From positions 1 through 56,337 of the forward strand of contig QZJD01000068.1 of NCBI GenBank assembly GCA_003604995.1: DNA of 56,337 nt, in the 5' to 3' direction. The position numbers and the translations under genes were made by a program. How positions within the stretch are numbered: the first letter of the stretch is position 1; every line of letters begins with the position of its first letter. This document shows positions 25,891 to 34,758 of this stretch, in pieces. The DNA is from Desulfobulbus sp. GTDB lineage: Bacteria > Desulfobacterota > Desulfobulbia > Desulfobulbales > Desulfobulbaceae. Below the pieces are notes generated by a model, which saw only the letters and a list, made by a program, of their open reading frames with translations, was not told the DNA's origin and searched no databases.

Positions 25891-27399
25891 CTACAGGTCG
25901 AACCCGCAGTAGGAGAGATTAAAACTTTTATTGCAGAGCGGGAAGTCGGAAATCTGCTCGTTGCGCAGGGCCATGGCCAGCCCGCTCCAGTTGAAGAAGG
26001 AGGGGTCCGCCACCTTGTAGCGGGCAAAGCGCCCCTCCCCGTCGGTAATGCCGACATGGGCCACCTGGCCGCGCCAGCCCTCGACCAGGCAGACGGCCAG
26101 GGCGTCCGGGGCGAGAGTGCAGGGTTTGGCCGTGAATGAGCCTTCCGGAACCGTGCGCAGGAAGTCGTCCAGCATGGCCAGCGAGTTCTCGACCTCCCAG
26201 TTGCGGACCATGGCCCGGGCAAAGATATCGCCGCCGCTTTCGGTGAGGTCCGGCAGCAACTCACGGTAAGCGCCGGCCGCGTGATGGCGGCGGGCGTCGC
26301 AGTCGATGCCGCAGGCCCGGGCCGCCACTCCGGTCAGGCCCAGTTCCAGGGCGTCTTCCCGGGAGACGACCCCGACCCGCTCCAGACGGGCGAGCACCGA
26401 CGGAGTGTCGAAGAACAGTTCCAGGGCGCCCCTGGTCTGGGCGCCTATTTCCTTAAGCTTTTGCCGCAGTTCGTCTGCCATCGATCGGGGCAGACCATGC
26501 AGCACGCCGCCGGGTCGCACCAGGCCCCGGCCGAACCTGCTGCCGCACAGCGTTGCGGTCATGTTTAGATAATCGCCGCGCAGGCGGCCGCAATAGGCGG
26601 CGGTGGGCAGGAAGCCGACATCGCCGGCCAAGGCGCCGATGTCGCCGACATGATTGGCGAGACGTTCCAGTTCCAGGGCAATGGCCCGGACGGCCGTCGC
26701 GGGTTCGGGAACCCGGCAGTCGGCAAGCGATTCGATCACCCGGCTGCAGGCGGTCATGTGGCCGATGGTCGTATCGCCGGCCATGGTTTCGATTTGGGCC
26801 GGGGTGGCCGGGTGCGGACCGCGCAGGAGCAGGCGTTCGATGCCCCGGTGCTGGTAGCCCAGGGAGATCTCCAGGTGGAGGACCTGCTCGCCGTAGCACT
26901 GGAAGCGGAAGTGGCCCGGTTCGATGATTCCGGCATGGACCGGGCCGACCCCCACCTCGTGGATCTCCTCGCCCTCCACCCGGAAATAGTCCATGTCTCC
27001 GATGGGAGGGGGAAGCTTATCCGAATGTCCGGCAATCTCCGGGAGCGCACTCGGAAAGCGGACCGGCTTGAACCAGGGATGGCCGGGGAAGGCCACGCCG
27101 AACTGCTCGCCGATCTCTCGCTCAAAAAGATGGACCTGCGGGCAGGCCGGGGTCAGGGAAATTATTTCATCTCCGGCCCTGGCATGGAGCAGGGCGAGAT
27201 CTCCCTCCCGGTCCCGGGCCACCACCGCATAGAGCAGGAGTTGCGGATCGCCGGGCCGCCGGTCGGCAAAATAGGTCGCCAGTCGGCCGCCGTCGGCAAG
27301 GAGCGCTTGCAGTTCCGAGGCGAACCGCTCCGGGTCCAGGACCGGCAGGGATGCCAAAGGTACCCGGCCGCCGTTGACTGTTTCCACGAAATGGTTCAT
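25891..27399 (-). CDS. NuoCD-like large subunit of the Ehr complex (HyfG-like, no NiFe cysteines)
   Basis: 502 residues. The N-terminal 150 is NuoC-like (HLFEREIGEQFGVAFPGHPW), and the rest is NuoD/hydrogenase large subunit (EVGVGPVHAGIIEPGHFRF, LGYQHRGIERLL, ELERLANHVGDIGAL). Both pairs of cysteines that hold the NiFe centre in real hydrogenases are absent. The first site reads MAGDTTIGHMTACS in place of RxCGxC. The C-terminal site reads PLCNKSFNLSYCGFDL in place of DPCxxC. So this is an Ehr-type complex: it may couple electron transfer to ion pumping but should not make or use H2. It overlaps the next gene upstream by 4 nt. Confidence 0.9.
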   Translation of the reverse strand: MNHFVETVNGGRVPLASLPVLDPERFASELQALLADGGRLATYFADRRPGDPQLLLYAVVARDREGDLALLHARAGDEIISLTPACPQVHLFEREIGEQFGVAFPGHPWFKPVRFPSALPEIAGHSDKLPPPIGDMDYFRVEGEEIHEVGVGPVHAGIIEPGHFRFQCYGEQVLHLEISLGYQHRGIERLLLRGPHPATPAQIETMAGDTTIGHMTACSRVIESLADCRVPEPATAVRAIALELERLANHVGDIGALAGDVGFLPTAAYCGRLRGDYLNMTATLCGSRFGRGLVRPGGVLHGLPRSMADELRQKLKEIGAQTRGALELFFDTPSVLARLERVGVVSREDALELGLTGVAARACGIDCDARRHHAAGAYRELLPDLTESGGDIFARAMVRNWEVENSLAMLDDFLRTVPEGSFTAKPCTLAPDALAVCLVEGWRGQVAHVGITDGEGRFARYKVADPSFFNWSGLAMALRNEQISDFPLCNKSFNLSYCGFDL

Positions 27400-28835
27400 G
27401 GCGTCACCTCGATCAGGTCGGCGGCCTCCTGGAACATGACCCGCAGTTCCTCGGGCAGATAGAGGCCAAGTGCCAGGATGGCGCCGAGGAGCAGCAGCGG
27501 GCTGATCACGGTCAGAAAACTCTCACCCCCCCATTCGGAGGGTTGCTCCTCCTCCATGGTCGGCCCGAGCGCCACGGTCAGCACCGAGGTGCTCATGCCG
27601 ATGAAGATGACGGTCAGAAGGGCAATGAAGGCGACTCCCAGGGCAAAGTGGCCGCCGGCAAAGATGCCGCGCAGGATGGCAAACTCGCTCATGAACGGGG
27701 CAAAGGGCGGCGAGCCGGTGATGGCCAGGAAACCGGCCAGGAAGATCCCGGCCGACCAGGGCAGGACCCCGATCGCCCCCTGGGTCTCGCACATCCGCTT
27801 GCTGCCGAAATAGCGGTGGATATTGCCGGCGGCCATGAAGAGCGCGCCCTTGGTCAGGGCGTTGTTCAGGACGTGGAACATGGCGCCGTAGGCGGCCAGC
27901 TTGCCCACCGCCAGGCCGATGGCCAGGATGCCCATGTGTTCGACGCTGGAGTAGGCGAGCATTCGCTTGATGTCGCGCTGGCGGATGACAAAAAGGGCGG
28001 CAAAGACCAGGGAGAGCACCCCCAGGGCCATCAGAAACTGGCGGGCCATCACCCCTTCGCCCGCCGCGGTCATGATCTGGACCACCCGGCTGACGGCGAG
28101 AAAGGCCACCGAGGTGAGCCCGCCGGCAAGAAGTCCGCCGACCAGGCCGGGCGCCTCGCCGTAGGCGTCCGGTTTCCAGGTGTGCAACGGGGCCAGTCCC
28201 ATCTTGGTGCCGAAGCCCACCAGGAGAAAGACAAAGCCGGCGCGCAGCCAGGGTTTGGAGAGCAGTTCGGCCTTTTCCAGCAGGTGGCCGAGGCGCAACC
28301 CCTGTTCGCCGCCGCCCTGCAGGCCGGCATAGGCGACAAAGAGCAGGCCGAGCATGGCCAGGGCGATGCCCACCGAGCAGAGCAGGAGGTATTTCCAGGT
28401 GGCCTCGATGGAGAATCGGTTGCGGTTGAAATAGATCATCGGCGCGCTGACCACGGTGGTCAGTTCCACCGCCACCCAGAGCAGGCCCAGGTGCTGGGCC
28501 GCGGCGGCCATGCTCATCGCGCTCAGGAAGACGAGCAAGCAGACGATGAAGATCCGGTTGCTCCAGGTCGGGTGGCTGCGGAAATAGCCGATGGCGTAGA
28601 CCGAAACCGCCCCGTAGAGCAGGCTAACCACCAGGAGGATCAGGCGGCCCAGAGCGTCCAGGTACAACATTCCGTGCGGACCGGCAGGGCTCGGGTCGGC
28701 CAGTTCCCGCAGGACGAGCAGGATATGGATCAGCGAGGCCGCCGGCAGGAGCAAGGGCCGGTGGCGCTCGGCAGGCAACATGGCCGCGACCAGGGCGGCC
28801 AGGAGCGGCAGGAGGATCAGGAGATAGAGGTTCAT
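27396..28835 (-). CDS. NuoN/HyfF-like membrane subunit of the Ehr complex
   Basis: 479 residues with 14 or so membrane segments of the complex I antiporter family. It has LLWVAVELTTVVSAPMIY with the helix-5 Glu, GFGTKMGLAPLHTWKPDAYG with its Lys, and a lysine in the RMLAYSSVEHMG region. Size and residues match HyfF of hydrogenase-4. It would help move protons or Na+. It overlaps the large subunit gene by 4 nt and starts 3 bp after the HyfE-like gene. Confidence 0.9.
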   Translation of the reverse strand: MNLYLLILLPLLAALVAAMLPAERHRPLLLPAASLIHILLVLRELADPSPAGPHGMLYLDALGRLILLVVSLLYGAVSVYAIGYFRSHPTWSNRIFIVCLLVFLSAMSMAAAAQHLGLLWVAVELTTVVSAPMIYFNRNRFSIEATWKYLLLCSVGIALAMLGLLFVAYAGLQGGGEQGLRLGHLLEKAELLSKPWLRAGFVFLLVGFGTKMGLAPLHTWKPDAYGEAPGLVGGLLAGGLTSVAFLAVSRVVQIMTAAGEGVMARQFLMALGVLSLVFAALFVIRQRDIKRMLAYSSVEHMGILAIGLAVGKLAAYGAMFHVLNNALTKGALFMAAGNIHRYFGSKRMCETQGAIGVLPWSAGIFLAGFLAITGSPPFAPFMSEFAILRGIFAGGHFALGVAFIALLTVIFIGMSTSVLTVALGPTMEEEQPSEWGGESFLTVISPLLLLGAILALGLYLPEELRVMFQEAADLIEVTP

Positions 28836-28838
28836 AGG

Positions 28839-29477
28839 TTATTCTTTGAGCAAGCAGAGGTGCTCGGTATTGATGGAGGAGTATTCCCGGTTGATATGGT
28901 TCATGACGATGCCCATGACAAAGATCGCCACCAGCAGGTCGAGAAGGACGCCGGTCTCCACCATGAGCGGCATGGCCTCGGTGAGGAGCACGCCGAAGAT
29001 GAAGATGCCGTTTTCAAAGATCAGGTAGCCCAGCACCTGGGTGATGGCCTTACGCCGGGTAATCAGCATGAGAAAGCCCGCCGCCAGTGTGGACAGCGCC
29101 GCCGGAATGAACAGGGACTGCATGTGTTCCGGCTGCAGGGGCAGGCGGTCGGCAAAGATGAAGGCAATGGCCGTGGTCAGGGCGCCGAGCATCAGAGAGG
29201 TGATGTAGCCGATCCGCGGTTCGATTTCGCGGCGGATCTTGACCTGGCGGATGGCCCGGAAGAGCAGCCAGGGGATGATCCAGCCCTTGAGGAGCAGGGC
29301 ACCGGCGGAGAGGAGCAGGGAGTGGATATTGACTCCGTACAGAAAGAGCGGCAGAAGCGACAGGAGCGCCCCTTGCAGGGCCACGACCCGGATGCAGGCG
29401 CCCAGGCGGCTGGTGCCGAGGATGAAGAAGTTGAGCAGGATAACCGCCAGGAGCAGTGAACTGGTGACATTGGTCAT
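28839..29477 (-). CDS. HyfE-like membrane subunit of the Ehr complex
   Basis: 212 residues, seven or so membrane segments. The mid-part (VLGYLIFENGIFIFG, near Glu) resembles NuoK, as in HyfE of hydrogenase-4, which is NuoK-like with added helices. Size and place (between the HyfC- and HyfF-like genes) are as in hydrogenase-4 operons. It is 4 bp downstream of the HyfC-like gene. Confidence 0.85.
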   Translation of the reverse strand: MTNVTSSLLLAVILLNFFILGTSRLGACIRVVALQGALLSLLPLFLYGVNIHSLLLSAGALLLKGWIIPWLLFRAIRQVKIRREIEPRIGYITSLMLGALTTAIAFIFADRLPLQPEHMQSLFIPAALSTLAAGFLMLITRRKAITQVLGYLIFENGIFIFGVLLTEAMPLMVETGVLLDLLVAIFVMGIVMNHINREYSSINTEHLCLLKE

Positions 29478-29481
29478 ATCA

Positions 29482-30393
29482 TTACCTCAGCAGCAGGATC
29501 AGGCCGAAGAAGGAGAGCAGGGTGGTGCCGATGAGGAGTTGCGGCACCCGGATCAGGCGCAGCCGGGCCATAGCCGATTCCACCAGGCCCACGGCCACGG
29601 CGATCAGCAGCAACGCCCCGCAGAAGGCCGTCAGGTCCAGGAGCAGGTTGCCGCTCACCGGCAGCAGGAGATTCACGACCATGGCCGAAGAGAGCAGGAG
29701 CTTCATCGCCGTGCCGTACAGGATCAGGCCGAAGTCCGGACCGCTGTGGTCCAGGACCATCACCTCGTGGATCATGGTCAGTTCCAGGTGGGTGTTGGGG
29801 TCGTCAAAGGGGATGCGGCAGTTTTCGGCGAGCAGCACGATGAACAGGCAGAAGGCGGTCAGGATCAGGGAAAAAGCGGTGGGGGATTGCAGGAGCTTGC
29901 CGCTGCCCACCGCGCCGAACATCGCGTTCAGGGAGAAATCGCCGGAAATCCGCACCAGGATGATGAAGGCCACGAAGATCGTGGGCTCGACCAGGATGGA
30001 GAAGGTCGCCTCCCGCGCCGCGCCCATCCCCTCGAAGCTGGAGCCGGTGTCCAGGGCGGCGAGAATGGTGAAGAAGCGGGCCAGGCCGAAGAGATAGACA
30101 TAAAGGACAAAGTCGCCGGTAAAGGATAGGGGCGCCGCCGCCGGGCCGAAGGGCAGAAGGAGCGCACCCAGCACCGGCACCGCAAAGCCGATCAGGGGGC
30201 CGGCCCGGAAGATCCAGGTGGTGGTTCGGCTGAGCACCAGGTCCTTGCGAAAGAGCTTCCACAGGTCGCGGTACAGCTGGGTCAGGGGTTGGCCTTTCCG
30301 CCCGGCGATCACCGCCTTGGTTCTGGCGATGACGCCCGGCAGGAGCGGGGCAAGCCCGAAGATCAGCAACAGATGAAGGAGAAAGTTGGTCAT
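29482..30393 (-). CDS. NuoH/HyfC-like membrane subunit of the Ehr complex
   Basis: 303 residues from ATG 30393 (MTNFLLHLLLIF); a 10-residue longer frame exists. Eight membrane segments of the NuoH family, with RKGQPLTQLYRDLWKLFRKD after the first helix and ENCRIPFDDPNTHLELTMIHE, the signature loop. NuoH and its kin link the redox arm to the membrane arm and form part of the quinone cavity or ion path. It starts 7 bp after the HyfB-like gene. Confidence 0.9.
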   Translation of the reverse strand: MTNFLLHLLLIFGLAPLLPGVIARTKAVIAGRKGQPLTQLYRDLWKLFRKDLVLSRTTTWIFRAGPLIGFAVPVLGALLLPFGPAAAPLSFTGDFVLYVYLFGLARFFTILAALDTGSSFEGMGAAREATFSILVEPTIFVAFIILVRISGDFSLNAMFGAVGSGKLLQSPTAFSLILTAFCLFIVLLAENCRIPFDDPNTHLELTMIHEVMVLDHSGPDFGLILYGTAMKLLLSSAMVVNLLLPVSGNLLLDLTAFCGALLLIAVAVGLVESAMARLRLIRVPQLLIGTTLLSFFGLILLLR

Positions 30394-30400
30394 GGGCGGA

Positions 30401-32398
30401 TTACCAGAGGAACGACCAGCCAAGCAGGAGCACGGTCGCCAGGAAGATATAGGTAAGATAGATATTCATCTGGCCGGCCTGCAACCGATGACAGGTGTGG
30501 GCCAGGCCGGCGCACCGGATAAAGAGCGGCGAGAACCAGCGGGCCAGCACCGGATCACGGAATTCCCGATGGAACCGGCGCAGGGCCGGAAAGAAGCCGA
30601 GGCGGTCAGGCTGCTCAACCTTTGGTTGCGGGCCTCTCCCATATATCTCGTCCTGGGCGAACTGGCTGTAGCCGCCGGCGGTATAGGCCATCCGGGCGGA
30701 GGGCCGGCTAAAGCCGCAGCCCCAGGTGGTTTGTCCCGGTTGCGGTCGGCTGCGGCGGCGCAGGAACAGGCCAAAGACGGTGATCGCAGTGAGCAGCAGG
30801 GCGACGAGGCTCCAGTCGGCATTGAACGGCAGGGGGATGACCGCGGCGGGGTTCGGGCTGCCGGGGGCAAGGATCGCCATGGGTTTTGCGAGGAGGGCCA
30901 GCGGAACCTGCGGGGCGATGCCGATGCCGAGACAGACCAGGGCGGGGATGGCCATGGCCGCCAGCATGGAGGGGCTGCTTTCATGGGCGCGGGCGCTCAT
31001 TTCGCTGAGCGGCTCGCCGCCTAAGGTTATGCCCAGGAGCCGGGTCACGGCCAGCAGGACCATGCCGCCGGTCAAGGCCAGAAGGGCGGCGAAGAGCATG
31101 AACACAAAGGCCTGGCCGCCGGCGGCCGCCAGCCCGGCTTTGATCAGGCCGAGGTAGATCAGCAGTTCGCTGACAAAGCCGTTCAAAGGCGGCAGGGCGG
31201 CGATGGCCGCGCCGCCGGCAAGCAGCAGGATGCCGGTCACCGGCATGCGGCGCAGCAGCCCGCCCAGCTTCGAGATGGTTCTGGTGCCGGTGGCATGAAG
31301 AATGGAGCCGGCCCCGAGAAAGAGCAGCGACTTGAACAGGGCGTGGTTCCAGACGTGCAGCAGCGCTCCTGCAAGGCACAGGGCCGCCGCGCCGGGATGG
31401 CCCGTGGCGCCGCAGTAGAGCCAGAGACCGATGCCGAGCAGGATGATCCCGATATTCTCCACCGTGGAGTAGGCCAGCGATTTTTTCAGGTCCGGCTGCA
31501 GGGCTGCCAGGGCGATCCCGTACAGGCTGCCGCTTATGCCGAGCCCGGCCAGCAGCAGTCCGCACCAGGCCGGCAGGGGCGGCAGAAAGGTGCAGATCCG
31601 CAGCAGTCCGTACAGAGCGGTCTTGATCATCACTCCGGACATCAGGGCCGAGACATGGCTGGGCGCGGCGGCGTGCGCTTCGGGCAGCCAGCAGTGCAGG
31701 GGAAACATTCCGGCCTTGGTGCCGAAGCCGATGAGGGCGAGCGCGAAGAAAACCAGCGCTCCGGAGGGCGGCAGGCCGCGCAACACCTCGAAGGAGCTGA
31801 AGTCCAGGCTGCCGGCCAGCCGGTATTCGGCCAGAAACAGGCCGAAGAGAAAGGCGGTGCCCAGATGGGTGGCCACCAGGTAGAGCCAGCCGGCCCGGCG
31901 CGCCTGTTCGTCGCCAAGGTCATGGACCACCAGGAAGAAGGAGGAAAGCGACATCACCTCCCAGGCGACCAGAAAGACAAAGCTGTTGGCCGCTCCCACC
32001 ACCAGGGCCATACTGGCGGCCAGGACATTGAAAAAGAACCAGTGGCGTGCCGCCCGCCCGCCCCGCGAGGGGAGATCCAGATAGCGGTGGGCGTAGAGGG
32101 CGCAGCAGAAGACCAGGAGAAAGACCGGCAAGAGGAAAAACGCGGCCAGCGCGTCCACGCTCAGGGCGAACTGCAGACCGGTGCCGGGCCAGACAGGTTG
32201 AACATGTTCCGTTTGCCCGGTCAGGAGAAAAAGGAGGGCGGCTGGCAGGCCGGCCAGAGCACCGGCCAGAGCACCGGCCATTCCCATGACGTGGGCAAGA
32301 CGCTGCCGGCGGCCGCAAGCCATGGGCAGGACGGCCCCGGCGAAGAAGAGGAGAATGGCCAGAAGAACAAGATGGATGGCGGAAGGGCTGGTCGGCAT
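30401..32398 (-). CDS. NuoL/M-like proton-translocating subunit of the Ehr complex (HyfB-like, first copy)
   Basis: 665 residues with about 15 membrane segments. Diagnostic sites: VAWEVMSLSSFFLV (helix-5 Glu), GFGTKAGMFPLHCWLPEAH (Lys) and PSHVSALMSGVMIKTALYG. It shares this pattern and general order with the subunit at 23135, so the operon carries two HyfB-like and one HyfF-like pumps; three antiporter-type modules suggest a larger ion yield. It starts 24 bp after the regulator gene. Confidence 0.92.
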   Translation of the reverse strand: MPTSPSAIHLVLLAILLFFAGAVLPMACGRRQRLAHVMGMAGALAGALAGLPAALLFLLTGQTEHVQPVWPGTGLQFALSVDALAAFFLLPVFLLVFCCALYAHRYLDLPSRGGRAARHWFFFNVLAASMALVVGAANSFVFLVAWEVMSLSSFFLVVHDLGDEQARRAGWLYLVATHLGTAFLFGLFLAEYRLAGSLDFSSFEVLRGLPPSGALVFFALALIGFGTKAGMFPLHCWLPEAHAAAPSHVSALMSGVMIKTALYGLLRICTFLPPLPAWCGLLLAGLGISGSLYGIALAALQPDLKKSLAYSTVENIGIILLGIGLWLYCGATGHPGAAALCLAGALLHVWNHALFKSLLFLGAGSILHATGTRTISKLGGLLRRMPVTGILLLAGGAAIAALPPLNGFVSELLIYLGLIKAGLAAAGGQAFVFMLFAALLALTGGMVLLAVTRLLGITLGGEPLSEMSARAHESSPSMLAAMAIPALVCLGIGIAPQVPLALLAKPMAILAPGSPNPAAVIPLPFNADWSLVALLLTAITVFGLFLRRRSRPQPGQTTWGCGFSRPSARMAYTAGGYSQFAQDEIYGRGPQPKVEQPDRLGFFPALRRFHREFRDPVLARWFSPLFIRCAGLAHTCHRLQAGQMNIYLTYIFLATVLLLGWSFLW

Positions 32399-32422
32399 GG
32401 TGGTCGGTTTACGTCGGCAGGC

Positions 32423-33157
32423 TCAGGAGAGGGTGGGCGAGGCGGCGGCCTCCGGTTTCGGCGATGATTTTTCGTCGGACCTTTTCGGGGCGCGCAGGAG
32501 GGAATTTTCCATCTCCTGGATATACAGGCCCAGCTCCTTGCGGGCCGGTTGCTTTTTGAGCTCGGCGACGAAATTTGCCTCCATCAGCAGGCGGCGCAAC
32601 CGCGTCTCCAGAATGGCCTGTTCGCTGGCATTGGCGGCAAGGATCAGGAAGATGGCCATGGCCGGGATTTCGTCCAAGGCCTTGAAATTGACCGGTTCTT
32701 CCAGGTAGGCGAGGATGACCAGGGAGCGCTCCAGAAAGACCGGGTGGTCGGAGCTGGGGGCCATGCAGGCGATGCCAGACAGCGACGAGGGGGCCAGGGC
32801 CTCCCGGGCCAGGATGGAAAACTTGCAGTCCTTGGCGTTGAAGGAGCCGGTGCGGGGCAGGGTGGCGAACAGCTCGTCCAGGGCCTCGTCCCGATTGCTG
32901 CCGTGGATGCGGTAGAGCACCGAGCCGTTGGCCAGCGCGTCCGAGACGGTGATCCGGTAGTTGATGCTTCCCTCGGCCCTGCCGCCCTCCATCTGCGAAA
33001 CGATCCACTTTTCGACGCTATCCTTGCGGAAGCGCCACTGGCCGCCGATCTTGACCGCAAAGGGGATCTGGTTGTCGTTGAGCATCCGGTAGACGGTCTT
33101 CTCGGAAACCCCCATCTGCTGGGCTAGTTCCCGCACGCCCACAAAAAGCCTGTCCAT
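32423..33157 (-). CDS. Excisionase-type HTH / EIIA-like regulator of the Ehr operon
   Basis: 244 residues. Residues 4-52 are an excisionase (MerR-like) DNA-binding domain (GVRELAQQMGVSEKTVYRML, IGGQWRFRKDSVEKWI). Residues 66-205 are PTS EIIA-like (PtsN fold: REALAPSSLSGIACMAP, LERSLVILAYLEEPVNFKALD). The phosphorylated His of PtsN (in a GIAIPH context) is not there: the aligned stretch is GIACMA, so it may respond to a ligand and not to phosphate. It is the first gene of the Ehr operon, 24 bp from the HyfB-like gene. Four phased repeats overlap its start codon. Confidence 0.85.
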   Translation of the reverse strand: MDRLFVGVRELAQQMGVSEKTVYRMLNDNQIPFAVKIGGQWRFRKDSVEKWIVSQMEGGRAEGSINYRITVSDALANGSVLYRIHGSNRDEALDELFATLPRTGSFNAKDCKFSILAREALAPSSLSGIACMAPSSDHPVFLERSLVILAYLEEPVNFKALDEIPAMAIFLILAANASEQAILETRLRRLLMEANFVAELKKQPARKELGLYIQEMENSLLRAPKRSDEKSSPKPEAAASPTLS

Positions 33158-33190
33158 CTCTGTCTATACGTGTCCAATTTTGTCCAAACG
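33151..33190. promoter_or_regulatory. Four 10-bp phased direct repeats, probable operator
   Basis: The sequence is four tandem 10-bp units, TGTCCATCTC, TGTCTATACG, TGTCCAATTT and TGTCCAAACG, at 33151, 33161, 33171 and 33181. TGTCYA is kept in each and the last four bases vary. The first unit overlaps the start codon of the regulator at 33157. A 10-bp step puts every unit on the same face of the helix, as for cooperative binding by the HTH regulator. Autoregulation is the likely outcome. Confidence 0.6.
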
Positions 33191-33604
33191 ATAAGAAGAG
33201 GCTTTTACCCCCGGGCCGTGCCGCTGTCAAGTGAAATTGAATGGAATTGGGGCGGAGGGCAAGGGAAAGATCACGAGAGGATACCGGATGGAAATTTGAG
33301 GAATGTGTGCTGGAAGATGGGGCAAGTTCCTTGCCGCCCTAAAGTCCTGTACCCCCGACGTAGGCTTGCTATTCCCGCCGAAATTCCGGCTGGGGTGTAT
33401 GAGAATAGAACCGAGCCGGTCACCGTTACCGTCAACGGGTAAACGCTTATTGGAGGGCGAGCCTCTGGGGAGGCGACCATCATCGGTAAACCGATGCTTT
33501 CCATTCGTTGCAGAATTTCCCGCTGAGCCAGGAGGAAGTACGGTCCTATCCTTCTCCCTCGGCCCTGGTCATCTGTATAAACACCTAATCAATCATATTG
33601 CGAG
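33191..33604. other. Intergenic gap between the Ehr operon and the gasdermin island
   Basis: 414 bp with short open frames but no recognisable gene. Small hairpins are present (GCCTC-TGGG-GAGGC near 33460). It should hold the promoter of the Ehr operon at its left end. The base composition falls towards the right, where the AT-richer island starts. Confidence 0.4.
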
Positions 33605-34555
33605 TCAGTCAATGTTATCTCTAATTTCAGCAATGGCCTTATTCACAATAGTCTGCTCTTCGTTCACATAACTCTTCGCAAGTGCTTCAACAACTCCAGA
33701 ACGCAGACCTATTCCATTGTGATGGAGACGCCATAAAGTTGCACGAATCTCGAAATCAAAAGCGCAATCGAAATAAATTTCAAAATTTTTTTGGTCAACA
33801 CCCACGGTGTTGAACTCATCCCTCTCATGAAGTTTATTCAACTGGTACATGACACAAAAGGTGTCTGCAGGAGCGTTCCTGATCGAGGCTCGTATTTCAA
33901 AGAGACTCTTGTCGTCTGCACTCCGTGATGGTCTGCATTTCTTGTCAAGATGAAATTCGCAAAATAGGTCTGGTTTCAATACAAGACAAGTGTCAGCTGA
34001 AGCAATTGATCGCTCCAGCAAAATAGGCACATCACTCTGATTAGGATCTATCACCCGCATTATCGCACGTCCAAGTTCATATGCCTCCCGAATTGTCCGG
34101 CCGTTTGCAAGTGCCTCGTAGAAAGTCCCTGCAAATTGAATAGCCACTTCATCTCCAACAGCTTGACTCATTCCAACGACGCAATCAACGTAAGGTTTAA
34201 TAGCTTTTGCTTGCATCTCGGAATAACAGGAGTTTAAGACCACGCACTTGATGCCCCCTTGCAGGACCTTGAAAATATCAGAGAGAATATCCGGAGCCAT
34301 TGGGGCACTGGAACCTTTATCTTGAAGCACAATTTCGCCTCTGGCGGTCCCATGTCCAGAAAAATGAACTATCGTTGGCTGGTGCTCTTGAAGGTATGTG
34401 ACTAAGTCAGCCGGGCTAACCGCCCATTCCTGTTCGATTTGAATTTCACGGAAAGCAGTAGCCCTGATCTTACGGCGGATATTGCGAATTTCTTCATCAA
34501 GATTGAGCGCGGTCGTATTAGTCGGATTTGCTGCCAAAAAAAGAATTCCTAACAT
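33605..34555 (-). CDS. CHAT (caspase-like) protease with C-terminal prokaryotic YEATS-like domain
   Basis: 316 residues. The first 195 form a CHAT domain: the catalytic His is His68 (VHFSGHG) and the catalytic Cys is Cys110 (VVLNSCYS), with a late VIDPNQSDVPILL typical of the fold. Residues about 198-316 are beta-rich and resemble the prokaryotic YEATS-like domain found beside CHAT and TIR effectors (FEIRASIRNA, YFDCAFDFEIRATLW). The domain call rests on pattern and is less sure than the CHAT call. No signal peptide, so it acts in the cytoplasm. It is the last of four genes with the gasdermin; 203 bp separate it from the amidohydrolase, so it may have its own promoter. Confidence 0.8.
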   Translation of the reverse strand: MLGILFLAANPTNTTALNLDEEIRNIRRKIRATAFREIQIEQEWAVSPADLVTYLQEHQPTIVHFSGHGTARGEIVLQDKGSSAPMAPDILSDIFKVLQGGIKCVVLNSCYSEMQAKAIKPYVDCVVGMSQAVGDEVAIQFAGTFYEALANGRTIREAYELGRAIMRVIDPNQSDVPILLERSIASADTCLVLKPDLFCEFHLDKKCRPSRSADDKSLFEIRASIRNAPADTFCVMYQLNKLHERDEFNTVGVDQKNFEIYFDCAFDFEIRATLWRLHHNGIGLRSGVVEALAKSYVNEEQTIVNKAIAEIRDNID

Positions 34556-34758
34556 AAAAATCCTATCGCCTCATCGATAATATTTTTGACAATCATTGCA
34601 GTTTTATTGCATGAATGACTCAAATCCCACAAATGCGGGATGCCGAATTTCTCTGACTACCGCACAATCTCCTCCGACTGCCATGGCCACCAAAATCGAT
34701 ATACGCAGCCCGGCGTATGTTCGTTTTGCGACAGCATGGCTGGCGATGCGGCTTGGAG

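Noticed and set aside
25891-27399. Calling the large subunit a NiFe hydrogenase
   Set aside because: The cysteine pairs that bind the NiFe centre are absent from both sites; Ehr-type is the better call.
27543-29459. A 638-codon open frame antisense to the HyfF- and HyfE-like genes
   Set aside because: Composition is Gly/Gln/Asp-rich with no domain, and both strands cannot be real here; the membrane subunits have clear motifs.
33151-33190. CRISPR-like repeats
   Set aside because: Units are only 10 bp with no spacers and they overlap a start codon; an operator is more likely.
33271-33504. Minus-strand open frame in the gap left of the gasdermin unit
   Set aside because: No family, no ribosome site and no neighbour link.
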